DNA of 10,577 bases from Alphaproteobacteria bacterium (GTDB lineage: Bacteria; Pseudomonadota; Alphaproteobacteria; Sneathiellales; Sneathiellaceae), in the NCBI GenBank assembly GCA_006226265.1, contig SBHH01000243.1, positions 1 through 10,577 on the forward strand, given 5' to 3'. Each line of letters opens with the position of its first letter. Within the stretch, counting starts at the first letter, position 1. Shown piece after piece: positions 1-9,803 of the stretch. A program made the translations under genes and the position numbers. The notes under the pieces were generated by a model, which was given only the letters and a program-made list of their open reading frames with translations, was not told where the DNA came from and made no database searches.

Positions 1-62
1 ATTCAGGGTTATGAATCAAATTCTTAAATGCCGCCGGGATTTGCCGGATCCGGAGAAAAATA

Positions 63-92
63 TTGAAGTATGCTCCCCTTTTCAGGCAATAT
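63..92 (+). promoter_or_regulatory. Weak candidate promoter upstream of dnaN
   Basis: A TTGAAG hexamer at 63-68 (close to the -35 consensus TTGACA) is followed after 18 bases by CAATAT at 87-92, a poor -10 match (3 of 6). It lies in the AT-richer leader in front of dnaN, where a promoter is plausible if dnaN is not simply read through from an upstream dnaA. The -10 match is weak, and alphaproteobacterial promoters often deviate from consensus, so this is only a candidate. Confidence 0.2.
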
Positions 93-100
93 GCGGGGAG
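73..100. repeat. Inverted repeat CTCCCC/GGGGAG in the dnaN leader
   Basis: CTCCCC at 73-78 is the exact reverse complement of GGGGAG at 95-100, with a 16-base loop between. No T-run follows the right arm, so it does not look like an intrinsic terminator. It overlaps the spacer and -10 of the weak promoter candidate, so an operator or a leader-RNA hairpin are both possible. A 6-bp repeat can arise by chance. Confidence 0.3.
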
Positions 101-135
101 AATACAGGTTATGTCCTTGAAGCCCGATTGAGCCC

Positions 136-1254
136 ATGAAACTGACGATAGAACGCACCGCTTTGCTGACCTCGCTGAACCATGTCCAAAGCGTTGTCGA
201 ACGCCGCAATACCATCCCCATTCTCGCCAATATTCTGCTCGATGCCCGGGAGGGATCCCTTGGCCTGACGGCGACCGATCTCGATATCGCCATCAATGAC
301 CGGGTGACCGCCTCGATCGGAACGGAAGGGGCGATTACGGCACCCGCCCATCTTCTCTATGACATTATCCGCAAACTGCCGGAAGGCAGCCAGGTGGAGC
401 TTTCCTTCAAAAGCGAAGACGGTCGCGTCTATATCCGCTGCGGCCAGTCGCAGTTCGCGCTGTCCTCCCTGCCGCAGGACGATTTCCCGGTCATGGAAAC
501 GAACGAGTTGCCACATAACTTCACGCTGCCGGCGGCGGTCCTGAAACGGCTGATCGACAAGACCCGCTTCGCCATCTCGACGGAAGAGACCCGCTATTAC
601 CTGAACGGCATCTATCTGCATGTCGCGGAGGCGGCCGGAGTGCCGGTGCTGCGCGCTGTCGCAACCGACGGCCATCGCCTTGCCCGGGTCGAGACGCCGG
701 TTCCGGCGGATGCCGACAAGATGCCGGGTGTCATTATCCCGCGAAAAGCGGTCAACGAGATCCGTAAACTTCTGGACGAGCGCGACGGTGATGTCTCGAT
801 TTCACTTTCCGATACCAAGATCTGCTTCGCGATGGGGGATTCGCTTCTCACCTCCAAGCTGATCGACGGCACCTTCCCGGATTACGAACGCGTCATCCCC
901 GCCGGAAACGACAAGGTGCTGGAACTGGACGGCAAGACCTTCGCACAGGCCGTCGACCGCGTATCCACCGTTTCGACGGAAAAGACCCGCGCCATCAAGC
1001 TCGCGCTCAGCAATGGCAATATCACCCTCTCGGCGACCGGCGCAGATGCCGGCAGCGCAACGGAGGAACTGGCCGCCAATTACAATTCGGGCGATATGGA
1101 GATCGGCTTCAACTCCAAATATCTTCTGGATATCACCGGCCAGATCGAAGGCGATAGCGCCCAGTTCGTACTCGCCGATGCGGGCTCCCCGACCATCGTC
1201 AAGGACAGCGTTGATGACGGCGCGCTCTATGTCCTGATGCCGATGCGGGTCTGA
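136..1254 (+). CDS. dnaN: DNA polymerase III sliding clamp (beta subunit)
   Basis: DnaN is the ring-shaped processivity clamp of the replicative polymerase. It forms a dimer around DNA and tethers Pol III, other polymerases, MutS/MutL and ligase. The 372-residue product has the usual family length. Recognisable stretches are NTIPILANIL near residues 25-34, ATDGHRLA at 176-183 (part of the partner-binding cleft region), LIDGTFPDYERVIP at 242-255, and the near-universal C-terminus VLMPMRV, where Escherichia coli ends MPMRL. The three-domain clamp fold is therefore complete. The ATG at 136 fits the family N-terminus MKLTIER, but its ribosome binding site is weak: only TGAG lies just upstream. 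The gene is followed by a 121-base gap and then recF, the classical dnaN-recF-gyrB order. Identification is secure. Confidence 0.98.
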   Translation: MKLTIERTALLTSLNHVQSVVERRNTIPILANILLDAREGSLGLTATDLDIAINDRVTASIGTEGAITAPAHLLYDIIRKLPEGSQVELSFKSEDGRVYIRCGQSQFALSSLPQDDFPVMETNELPHNFTLPAAVLKRLIDKTRFAISTEETRYYLNGIYLHVAEAAGVPVLRAVATDGHRLARVETPVPADADKMPGVIIPRKAVNEIRKLLDERDGDVSISLSDTKICFAMGDSLLTSKLIDGTFPDYERVIPAGNDKVLELDGKTFAQAVDRVSTVSTEKTRAIKLALSNGNITLSATGADAGSATEELAANYNSGDMEIGFNSKYLLDITGQIEGDSAQFVLADAGSPTIVKDSVDDGALYVLMPMRV

Positions 1255-1269
1255 CCCGGACGACGGGTC
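1253..1269 (+). repeat. Short hairpin over the dnaN stop codon
   Basis: GACCC at 1253-1257 pairs with GGGTC at 1265-1269 around a 7-base loop, and the left arm overlaps the dnaN TGA (1252-1254). It is GC-rich but has no downstream T-run, so a terminator role is not supported. It could protect the mRNA end or pause RNA polymerase. Functional evidence is lacking. Confidence 0.25.
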
Positions 1270-1317
1270 CGGTTGCCGCGGGCGGAAAAGAATGCGAAGG
1301 GCAGCGACTAGGCACCT

Positions 1318-1339
1318 GCAGGAGCGGTCGAATTCCTGC
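1318..1339. repeat. Inverted repeat in the dnaN-recF gap
   Basis: GCAGGA at 1318-1323 is the exact reverse complement of TCCTGC at 1334-1339, with a 10-base loop; in RNA a further G-U pair extends the stem to 7. It sits about 36 bases before the recF start. It could be an operator or an mRNA hairpin that lowers recF expression relative to dnaN. No clear promoter accompanies it. Confidence 0.3.
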
Positions 1340-1364
1340 CCCCTTCCGGCTTTTCCGGCCTGAC

Positions 1365-1369
1365 AGGAG
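1365..1369 (+). promoter_or_regulatory. Ribosome binding site that sets the recF GTG start
   Basis: AGGAG at 1365-1369 lies 6 bases before the GTG at 1376, which is ideal spacing. An ATG two bases earlier, at 1374, is in another frame and reaches a stop within about a dozen codons. The GTG opens the RecF frame (MSAYALTKLVLTDFRNY...), so GTG is the start. Confidence 0.8.
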
Positions 1370-1375
1370 TTCCAT

Positions 1376-2554
1376 GTGTCTGCCTATGCGCTTACGAAAC
1401 TGGTGCTGACCGATTTTCGAAATTACGCCCATTTACGCATTGAAACGGACGACCGGCCTGTGGTTCTGACCGGGCAGAACGGCAGCGGCAAGACCAATCT
1501 GCTGGAGGCGATCTCCTTTCTCTCGCCGGGCCGGGGATTGCGCCGCGCGAAGCTTGCCGAAGCGGCCAACAGCAACGGTTCCGGCAACTGGGCCGTCGCC
1601 GCAGATGTCCGCCTTGACGGGGAAGAAACGAGCCTTGGCACCGGTCTGGTCCGAAGCGGGGCGGATACGGGCAAAAATGGCGAAAACAGGGAGACGCAGG
1701 ACCGCCGATCGGTTAGAATAGAGGGGCGGAATGCGAGCGGCTCGGCGAGCCTTTTGGAGCATGTCCGGATCAACTGGCTGACGCCGCAGATGGACCGCCT
1801 GTTTCAGGAAGGGGCTGGCGGACGGCGCCGGTTTCTCGACCGGCTGACTTATGGCTTCGATGCCGCGCACGGAAGCCGCACAGCGGCCTTCGACAAGGTG
1901 ATGCGGCAGCGGAACCGGCTCTTGAAGGAAGGCAAGTCGGACCCGCACTGGCTCACCTCCCTGGAACGGAGCCTTGCCGAAACCGGCACCGCCATTGCCG
2001 CCGCCCGGCGCGACTGTATCGCCCGGCTGAACGGCGCGATGGAGGAAACGGGCGAAAACGCGGTCTCAAGCGCCTTTCCGAAGGCGCTTTTGTCGGCGGA
2101 AGGACTGCTGGAAGGCTGGCTTGCGGACAGGCCCGCCCTCGCGGTCGAGGACCGGTACCGGGAGCGGCTCGCCTCGCTCCGGCGGCTCGATGCTGCGGCG
2201 GGCAGCACAACGGAAGGGCCGCATCGGAGCGATCTCGGCGTGCATCACCGGGATAAGGATCAGGCTGCGGCGCACTGCTCGACCGGGGAGCAGAAGGCGC
2301 TTCTGATCTCGATCGTGCTCGCCGATGCGCGGTTGCAGGCGGGATTGCAGGGGCAGGCCCCGGTCCTGCTTTTGGATGAAATCACGGCGCATCTGGACGG
2401 GACGCGCCGCAATGCGCTGTTCGACGAGCTTGAACAGATGAAGACACAGGCCTGGATGACAGGCACCGATTACGCCCTTTTTTCCGGCCTCGGAAAGCGG
2501 GCGCAGTTTTTAACGGTCGATAACGGCACCGTCACAGAGACGATGGTCGGCTGA
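1376..2554 (+). CDS. recF: DNA replication and repair ATPase RecF
   Basis: RecF is an SMC/ABC-like ATPase that, with RecO and RecR, helps RecA load at single-strand gaps and stalled forks. The 392-residue product shows Walker A GQNGSGKT at 33-40, the conserved NWLTPQMDRLF block at 133-143, EGPHRSDL at 280-287, the ABC signature STGEQKALL at 302-310 and Walker B VLLLDE at 330-335, so all ATPase elements are intact. It is somewhat longer than the E. coli protein (357 residues). Part of the extra length is a hydrophilic stretch near residues 95-124, rich in Asn, Arg, Gly and Ser, between the N-terminal ABC half and the NWLTP block. The start is GTG with a good AGGAG site. Only 15 bases separate it from gyrB, so the two are very likely co-transcribed. 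Confidence 0.97.
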   Translation: MSAYALTKLVLTDFRNYAHLRIETDDRPVVLTGQNGSGKTNLLEAISFLSPGRGLRRAKLAEAANSNGSGNWAVAADVRLDGEETSLGTGLVRSGADTGKNGENRETQDRRSVRIEGRNASGSASLLEHVRINWLTPQMDRLFQEGAGGRRRFLDRLTYGFDAAHGSRTAAFDKVMRQRNRLLKEGKSDPHWLTSLERSLAETGTAIAAARRDCIARLNGAMEETGENAVSSAFPKALLSAEGLLEGWLADRPALAVEDRYRERLASLRRLDAAAGSTTEGPHRSDLGVHHRDKDQAAAHCSTGEQKALLISIVLADARLQAGLQGQAPVLLLDEITAHLDGTRRNALFDELEQMKTQAWMTGTDYALFSGLGKRAQFLTVDNGTVTETMVG

Positions 2555-4999
<2,445 letters not shown>

Positions 5000-5144
5000 T
5001 CCAGTCGGGAAGGAGCTTTCAGGCTTTGCCGGACTTGCGGACGCGCGTTATCTCATTTTTGCCGTAAAGGCGACGGATACTCCGCGCGCGATTAAAGGGC
5101 GGAAAGGTGCCCGGAACAGAAACCAGGAAGCAGTCTGAGGCGTT

Positions 5145-7295
5145 ATGAGTAACTCAACCAGGGGATCGGGACCGCGCAAATCCGACGGAAACGGTTATCG
5201 GCAGCGGAAAGAAGATCCACGCCGGAGCCGGAAAGGCGCGCCCAAAAACGGCAACCGCAACCCAGCCCCGGCCCGCAACAAACCGCGCCCGCAAAGGAAA
5301 GCAGCTTCCAAACCGCGTAAAAAACAGGCAAATGGCAACGGCGGTCTGCTTCGCCCGCTGATCAACTGGGGCGGCACTGTTGTTCTCTGGGGCGTTTTGC
5401 TGCTCGGCATCATTCTTGGCTATTTCGCTCTGACGCTTCCCGATATCTCCGGCATCGGCGTGATCGAGAAACGCCCCTCCATGGTACTGCAGACAGCGGA
5501 CGGAACACGCTATTCCACCTATGGCGATCTGTATGGCGACATGCTGCCGATCGACAAGATCCCCGACAATATCAAGCATGCGGTGCTGGCGACCGAGGAC
5601 AGCCATTTCTATGAGCATTTCGGCGTCAATCCGGTCAGCCTGCTGCGCGCGGCCTGGCGGAACTACCAGGCGGGCCGTGTGGTCGAGGGCGGCAGCACCA
5701 TCACGCAACAGCTTGCGAAAAACCTGTTCCTGACACCGGAACGCACCCTCGGACGAAAAGTCCGCGAGCTTCTGCTCGCCTTCTATCTGGAGGCCGAATA
5801 CAGCAAGGACGAGATTCTCGCACTCTATCTCAACCGCATGTATTTCGGCTCCGGCACCTACGGCATCGATGCGGCGTCACGGAAATATTTCTCGAAGCCC
5901 GCAACCGGCCTCAACACGGCGGAGGCAGCCATGCTGGCGGGTCTTCTGAAAGCGCCGACCTATTACGCGCCGACCCGCAATCTGGAACGGGCGCAGGAAA
6001 GGGCGAGCGTCGTCCTGATGCGGATGGAGGATGAAAAATACCTGACCGAGCCCGAAGTCAAGGCCATTCGCGCCCATCCCGCCGTGCTGGTGAACGCAAG
6101 CCGCGATTTCAGGAATGTGCGCTATTTCTCTGACTGGGTAGTGAGCGAGGTGAACGCCTATATCGGCCGGACGGACAAGGACCTCATCGTCACCACAACA
6201 CTCGATCCCGCCATGCAGGGCGCAGCGGAGGCGGCGCTTGAAAAGCAGTTCAGGGAAAACGCAAAAAAGCGCGATGTGGGGCAGGGGGCCCTGGTCGCCA
6301 TGAGCCCGGACGGGGCGGTCCGCGCCATGGTCGGCGGACGGAGCTATGCGGAATCCGTCTATAACCGCGCGACGGTCGCACGGCGTCAACCCGGCAGCGC
6401 CTTCAAGACCGTGGTTTATCTCGCGGCGTTCGAGGACGGGCTTTCGCCTGATAATATCTTCAACGACGGGCCCGTCGATATCGACGGCTGGAAACCGCAG
6501 AACTATTCGAAAACCTATCATGGGGACATCAGCCTTCGGGAGGCTTTTGCCGAATCCATCAATACCGTCGCCGTCAAGGTGACCGAGAATATCGGCAGGG
6601 ACAAGGTCGCCAATATGGCGAACCGGCTTGGCCTTTCGGGGCATTTCCCGCTCAATCCCTCCATTTCCCTTGGGACGGACGAGGTCTCGCTTCTTGAAAT
6701 GACTGCGGCGGATGCGGTAATCGCAAACGGCGGTCGGGCCGTGCTTCCCTACGGAGTCCTTAAAATCCAGGAAAAGGGCGGCGACGTCCTCTATACCCGA
6801 CAAAGCTCCGGTCTTGGCCGGATCGTGAGCGCCGAAGCCGTCAACAAGATGCAGGACGTCATGTCCGCCACCATCAAATGGGGCACGGGCAAGGCTGCCA
6901 ATCCGGGTTTCGCCGCCGCCGGGAAGACCGGCACGACGCAGGATTACCGCGATGCCTGGTTCATCGGCTTCACGCCCGATCTGGTGGCCGGGGTCTGGTT
7001 CGGTAATGATAACGGATCGCCGACGAAGCTTGTGACCGGCGGATCGCTTCCGGCCCATGCCTGGCATGACTTCATCACACACAGCGACAAGGCGGAGGCC
7101 GTTGCCTTTACCCCGGCACAGGATGAAAATTCATCGGAAAGCCTCTGGCAGAAAATAGTCCGCGCCTTCTCCGGCAAGGGGAAGGAGACGAACGGCAGCG
7201 ACAGCGGGCAGGGCGGCAATGCCGGCAGTCCTTCCGGCGGCGGAAAGAAGAAGGATTCCTATGATTATATGGACAATGCCCGCCCCAGACCCTGA
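5145..7295 (+). CDS. Class A penicillin-binding protein, bifunctional GT51 transglycosylase/transpeptidase
   Basis: This inner-membrane enzyme polymerises lipid II into glycan strands and cross-links the peptides in the periplasm. The 716-residue product has a very basic, disordered-looking cytoplasmic tail (about residues 1-70, rich in Arg, Lys, Asn, Pro) and one membrane segment near 76-97. The GT51 domain has ATEDSHFYEHFG with catalytic E151, GGSTITQQLAKNLF from 182 and EILALYLNRMYFGSGTYG from 223. The transpeptidase domain has S418-x-x-K421 (SAFK), S471-I-N473 and K594-TGT. All catalytic motifs are present. The C-terminus (about 680-716) is a Gly/Ser/Lys-rich tail ending in PRP. Length and domain order fit the alphaproteobacterial PBP1A/2D-like group, but I do not assign a gene symbol. 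The ATG is preceded by GAGG at 5137-5140. The gene points the same way as gyrB, but the gap allows its own promoter. Confidence 0.95.
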   Translation: MSNSTRGSGPRKSDGNGYRQRKEDPRRSRKGAPKNGNRNPAPARNKPRPQRKAASKPRKKQANGNGGLLRPLINWGGTVVLWGVLLLGIILGYFALTLPDISGIGVIEKRPSMVLQTADGTRYSTYGDLYGDMLPIDKIPDNIKHAVLATEDSHFYEHFGVNPVSLLRAAWRNYQAGRVVEGGSTITQQLAKNLFLTPERTLGRKVRELLLAFYLEAEYSKDEILALYLNRMYFGSGTYGIDAASRKYFSKPATGLNTAEAAMLAGLLKAPTYYAPTRNLERAQERASVVLMRMEDEKYLTEPEVKAIRAHPAVLVNASRDFRNVRYFSDWVVSEVNAYIGRTDKDLIVTTTLDPAMQGAAEAALEKQFRENAKKRDVGQGALVAMSPDGAVRAMVGGRSYAESVYNRATVARRQPGSAFKTVVYLAAFEDGLSPDNIFNDGPVDIDGWKPQNYSKTYHGDISLREAFAESINTVAVKVTENIGRDKVANMANRLGLSGHFPLNPSISLGTDEVSLLEMTAADAVIANGGRAVLPYGVLKIQEKGGDVLYTRQSSGLGRIVSAEAVNKMQDVMSATIKWGTGKAANPGFAAAGKTGTTQDYRDAWFIGFTPDLVAGVWFGNDNGSPTKLVTGGSLPAHAWHDFITHSDKAEAVAFTPAQDENSSESLWQKIVRAFSGKGKETNGSDSGQGGNAGSPSGGGKKKDSYDYMDNARPRP

Positions 7296-7298
7296 TAT

Positions 7299-7345
7299 CG
7301 GAAGGCCCGTTTTTTTGGCTTCTTATACCCTTCCGGTCAGTTTTT
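7299..7345 (+). terminator. Candidate terminator after the penicillin-binding protein gene
   Basis: CGGAAGG at 7299-7305 is the exact reverse complement of CCTTCCG at 7329-7335, and a T5 run follows at 7341-7345. The loop is long (23 bases) and itself contains a T7 run at 7310-7316 and a small nested pairing (GAAGGCC with GGCTTC, one bulge). The element begins four bases after the TGA of the upstream gene, and its T-run overlaps the last codons of the converging exporter gene. The position between convergent genes supports termination of + strand transcripts. The - strand reading lacks a T-run, so it is probably not bidirectional. Confidence 0.45.
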
Positions 7346-8533
7346 GATCCGGCGGTCGAGAACGAGACGATAGGAAAGCGCGGAGGTAAGCCCCATGATC
7401 CCGATGGAGGTGGTCATGGAAATCTGTGTGCCGTCGTAGAAATAGGCGACGAGATAGCCCAAAAGCGCGGCCAGCCCCAGCATCATGAACCCCATGAGGG
7501 CGGAGGCCGCACCCGCCTTTTCCGGAAAAGGCGCCATGCCGCCTGCCTGCGACTGCGGCAGCACAACCCCCATCCCGAAAGTATAGAGAATCATCGGCCC
7601 TACCACCGCGGCGATATGATTGACCCCGGCAAAGGCGAGGAGCATCATCGTCCCGCCCCCGATGGCCGCCGCAAACGTTCCGATCCGGACGGAGAAATAG
7701 ATATCCCGCCGGGCCGACATGACGGGGCCCGTCAGCGTCCCGCTCATGAAACCGACCACCACCATGCTAAAGAAATAGCCGAAATGTTCGGACTTGATAT
7801 CAAACACCTCGATCAACACGAGCGGGGAGCCCGAAAGGAAAGAGAAAAGCCCGCCGAAACAAAGCCCGGCGGCCAATGAAAAGCCCAAAAATTCCCGATG
7901 CATGAGAAGCGCACGGAAATTCCGGAGGATATGGGCCGGGCGAAGCGCATTGTGATCGCGCTTCGGAATGCTTTCCCCGACCAGGAAAAGTGTCGTCAAC
8001 GCCGTCAGGATCGCGAACAGGGCGAGGAAGACAAAAATCGCCTGCCAGCCGTAGATGATTGCAAGATACCCGCCCATCACCGGCGCGATGGCGGGCGCAA
8101 GACCCATGATAGTGCCCATGCGCGAAAGCTGCTTCGCCGCGGCTTCGCGCAGGAAAAGATCGCGCACCATCGCCCGCGGGATAACCACGGAGGCACAGAT
8201 CCCGAGTGCCTGAAGAAAGCGAAAGCCGATCAACTGATGGATGGAACCCGCCATGAAACAGCCGACGCTGGCAATCACATAGAGGAAAAGGCCGAAAAGA
8301 AGCACAGGTTTCCGACCGAAGCGGTCCGTTACCGGGCCATAGAGAAGCTGACAGATACCGATCCCGAAGGTAAAGGTGCTGAGCGTGAGCTGCACATCCG
8401 CCGCGCTCGCCTTGAAATCATGGGCAATCGCCGGGAATGTCGACAGATACATGTCCGTCGACAAAGGCGCGATGGCAACGGCCGCCGCAAGATAGAAGGT
8501 GAAGGGAACGGAGCTCGGGGCGAGATATTTCAT
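7337..8533 (-). CDS. MFS multidrug exporter of the Bcr/CflA type
   Basis: This is a 398-residue major facilitator superfamily membrane protein with about twelve hydrophobic segments, the usual length for Bcr/CflA drug:H+ antiporters (bicyclomycin, chloramphenicol and related export). Visible features are the TM1 stretch APLSTDMYLSTFPAI (22-36) with an acidic Asp27 typical of this group, the MFS motif A GPVTDRFGRKP at 66-76 in the TM2-3 loop, and LAPAIAPVMGGYL at 145-157, resembling the antiporter motif C. A hydrophilic central loop lies near 188-212. The substrate cannot be read from sequence. The ATG at 8533 has AAAGG (8540-8544 on the opposite strand) 6 bases upstream, inside a hairpin that may control translation. 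It follows the ygjP-like gene by 45 bases on the same strand, with no evident terminator, so it is likely the last gene of that unit. Confidence 0.9.
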   Translation of the reverse strand: MKYLAPSSVPFTFYLAAAVAIAPLSTDMYLSTFPAIAHDFKASAADVQLTLSTFTFGIGICQLLYGPVTDRFGRKPVLLFGLFLYVIASVGCFMAGSIHQLIGFRFLQALGICASVVIPRAMVRDLFLREAAAKQLSRMGTIMGLAPAIAPVMGGYLAIIYGWQAIFVFLALFAILTALTTLFLVGESIPKRDHNALRPAHILRNFRALLMHREFLGFSLAAGLCFGGLFSFLSGSPLVLIEVFDIKSEHFGYFFSMVVVGFMSGTLTGPVMSARRDIYFSVRIGTFAAAIGGGTMMLLAFAGVNHIAAVVGPMILYTFGMGVVLPQSQAGGMAPFPEKAGAASALMGFMMLGLAALLGYLVAYFYDGTQISMTTSIGIMGLTSALSYRLVLDRRIKN

Positions 8534-8564
8534 GAGAGGCCTTTGAAAAGTTCGCCTCTCTCAT
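8532..8564 (-). promoter_or_regulatory. Inverted repeat / RNA hairpin covering the exporter start codon
   Basis: In the gap before the MFS gene, GAGAGGC at 8534-8540 is the exact reverse complement of GCCTCTC at 8554-8560, with a 13-base loop. In the - strand mRNA the pairing can extend to 9 bp with a 2-base bulge: ATGA-(GA)-GAGGC at 8564-8554 against GCCTCTCAT at 8540-8532. That would pair the A and T of the start codon and the last G of the AAAGG ribosome site. It could act as a translational hairpin or as a repressor operator. No T-run follows, so it is not a terminator. Confidence 0.4.
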
Positions 8565-8578
8565 ACCCTGTCCGGCAC

Positions 8579-9334
8579 TCACGCGCCATATCTATGAAGA
8601 TCCTTGCCGTTCTTTTTCAACCATTTACGCGCCTCCGTCACATTTCCATGCAATTCTTCGGTCAGGGACCAGAAGGCGGGCGAATGGTTCATATGGCGAA
8701 GATGCGCGACCTCATGGGCGACGATATAGTCGAGAACTATCTCCGGCATCAGAATGAGCCGCCAGGAAAAATTGAGCCGCCCGGTCGAGGAACAACTACC
8801 CCAGCGGCTTTTCTGGTCGCGAAGCGTGATCCCGGTAAAATCAAGACCAGCCATGTCCGCATAATGGCGTGCGCGGGGGGCAATCTCCGCCTTCGCGGAC
8901 TTCCGGAACCAGTCACCGACCCGGCGGGGCAAATGCTCTCCCCGGCCGGTTACGAAAATGAGCCCATCCTCCGCCCAGACGAGGCCGCGCAATTCCGGCG
9001 CATGGGTGATCCGGTGCGCCTTTCCCATAAAAGGGACCATGGCGCCATCGCGAAAGGGAACGGGCGGATCAATTTCACCTAAGCGCGCCGCAATCCAGTC
9101 CATTTCCTGCCGGAGGAAGGAAAAAGCCGCCGTCTCCTTTGCCTTGACGGGCAGGATGACAAGAACCCGGCTTTCGGGCTCGACCCGGAGCTTCATGCGC
9201 CGCGCGCGGGCGCTTCTTCTGATTTCAACTGGAATGCGCCGTCCGTCTATCAGAATGGCCGGGGCCTCTCCCTCCAGCAGGCGGGCGGGCGCGGCGAGCA
9301 GGGAAGAAAGGCCCTTGTCAGTCGATGTCTTCAT
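8579..9334 (-). CDS. YgjP-like zinc metallohydrolase (DUF45, SprT/M48-like)
   Basis: This 251-residue protein belongs to the YgjP/DUF45 family of predicted zinc-dependent metallopeptidases; the physiological substrate is unknown. The core signs are [19 protein letters not shown] from about residue 175, followed by the zinc motif H207-E208-V-A-H211, with a third ligand H217 in the NHSPAFW element. This is the typical HExxH plus NHSxxFW arrangement. There is no signal peptide or membrane segment, so it is probably cytoplasmic. The frame is open a further 65 codons upstream, but that part lies inside the ycgN gene and reads as Arg/Cys-rich shadow sequence. I chose the ATG at 9334, giving MKTSTDKG, which overlaps the end of ycgN by 17 bases. 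No good ribosome site stands close to it (a GAGGA is about 20 bases away), which suggests translational coupling to ycgN. Confidence 0.88.
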   Translation of the reverse strand: MKTSTDKGLSSLLAAPARLLEGEAPAILIDGRRIPVEIRRSARARRMKLRVEPESRVLVILPVKAKETAAFSFLRQEMDWIAARLGEIDPPVPFRDGAMVPFMGKAHRITHAPELRGLVWAEDGLIFVTGRGEHLPRRVGDWFRKSAKAEIAPRARHYADMAGLDFTGITLRDQKSRWGSCSSTGRLNFSWRLILMPEIVLDYIVAHEVAHLRHMNHSPAFWSLTEELHGNVTEARKWLKKNGKDLHRYGA

Positions 9335-9803
9335 TCGGCCATTCGACGATATGATCCTCAAGATCGCCCGCGCGCCGTTCCGAGACAACGCGGCCCCGCA
9401 CAGAAATGCCCGCCTGATGCACCGTATCCGGATCACCGGAGACGAGCGGATGCCACCAGAGCAGCGATTTTCCCTCCGACAAAAGACGATAGGCGCAGGT
9501 TTTCGGCATCCAGCGGAGGCTCGGCACAATTTCGGGCGTCATGGTGATACAATCCGGCACAAGGCGGGAGCGGTCCGCATATTTGCTGCAGCGGCAGCTT
9601 CCCATATCAAGCAGGCGGCAGGCCACATTGGTATAGGCAAGTTCCAGCGTGTCCTCATCCTCCAGTTTCAGAAGACAGCAGCGGGCGCAGCCGTCGCACA
9701 ACGACTCCCACTGCTCGCGGTTCATATCCTCAAGCGCAACCGTCTCCCAGAAGGGGGCTTCTTCTTCCGTCACGTCAGCCCTGCTTGCCTGTCGCCTTGC
9801 CAT
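9318..9803 (-). CDS. ycgN: YcgN/UPF0260 cysteine-cluster protein
   Basis: This 161-residue protein closely resembles E. coli YcgN (UPF0260, YkgJ-type zinc/iron-chelating cluster family). It has [11 protein letters not shown] near residues 17-27, [18 protein letters not shown] at 35-52, TNVACRLLD at 58-66, a C-x-C pair at 70/72, DC at 84-85, [10 protein letters not shown] at 99-108 and the HPL of [10 protein letters not shown] near 118. Nine cysteines (36, 39, 42, 43, 62, 70, 72, 85, 103) could form a metal or Fe-S site; the biochemical role is unknown. The ATG at 9803 has AGGAAG (9814-9819 on the opposite strand) 10 bases upstream. It begins inside the last codons of phaZ (29-base overlap), and its end overlaps the ygjP-like gene by 17 bases, so these genes form a tight unit. 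Confidence 0.93.
   Translation of the reverse strand: MARRQASRADVTEEEAPFWETVALEDMNREQWESLCDGCARCCLLKLEDEDTLELAYTNVACRLLDMGSCRCSKYADRSRLVPDCITMTPEIVPSLRWMPKTCAYRLLSEGKSLLWWHPLVSGDPDTVHQAGISVRGRVVSERRAGDLEDHIVEWPNEDID

Noticed and set aside
11..139. Possible 42-codon ORF from ATG at 11, whose TGA overlaps the dnaN ATG (ATGA), with the frame open from the left edge.
   Set aside because: Codon third positions are AT-rich, unlike the neighbouring genes; it has no ribosome site and no recognisable motif, and it does not resemble the end of DnaA.
5000..5144. Terminator or promoter in the gyrB - penicillin-binding protein gap.
   Set aside because: Only 3-4-bp stems and long-range GCGCG pairings are visible, with no stem plus T-run. 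TTGCCG (5026-5031) with TATCTC (5049-5054) at 17 bases is too poor a -10 match to call.
5877..7082. Open frame of about 400 codons on the - strand inside the penicillin-binding protein gene.
   Set aside because: It lies wholly antisense to a gene with complete catalytic motifs. Its composition (His/Gly/Arg/Ile-rich) is typical of a complementary-strand shadow in GC-rich DNA.
8534..8578. Terminator between the ygjP-like gene and the exporter.
   Set aside because: The inverted repeat there is not followed by a T-run on the - strand and abuts the exporter start codon, which suggests a translational or operator role instead.
7898..9082. Open frame of about 394 codons on the + strand opposite the exporter and the ygjP-like gene.
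   Set aside because: It spans two clear genes and the gap between them, is extremely Arg/Lys/Glu/His-rich and shows no domain. It is an antisense shadow.
9335..9529. N-terminal extension of the ygjP-like frame up to an ATG at 9529.
   Set aside because: The extension lies within the conserved ycgN coding sequence and reads as Cys/Arg-rich sequence unlike the family. The ATG at 9334 gives a normal N-terminus.
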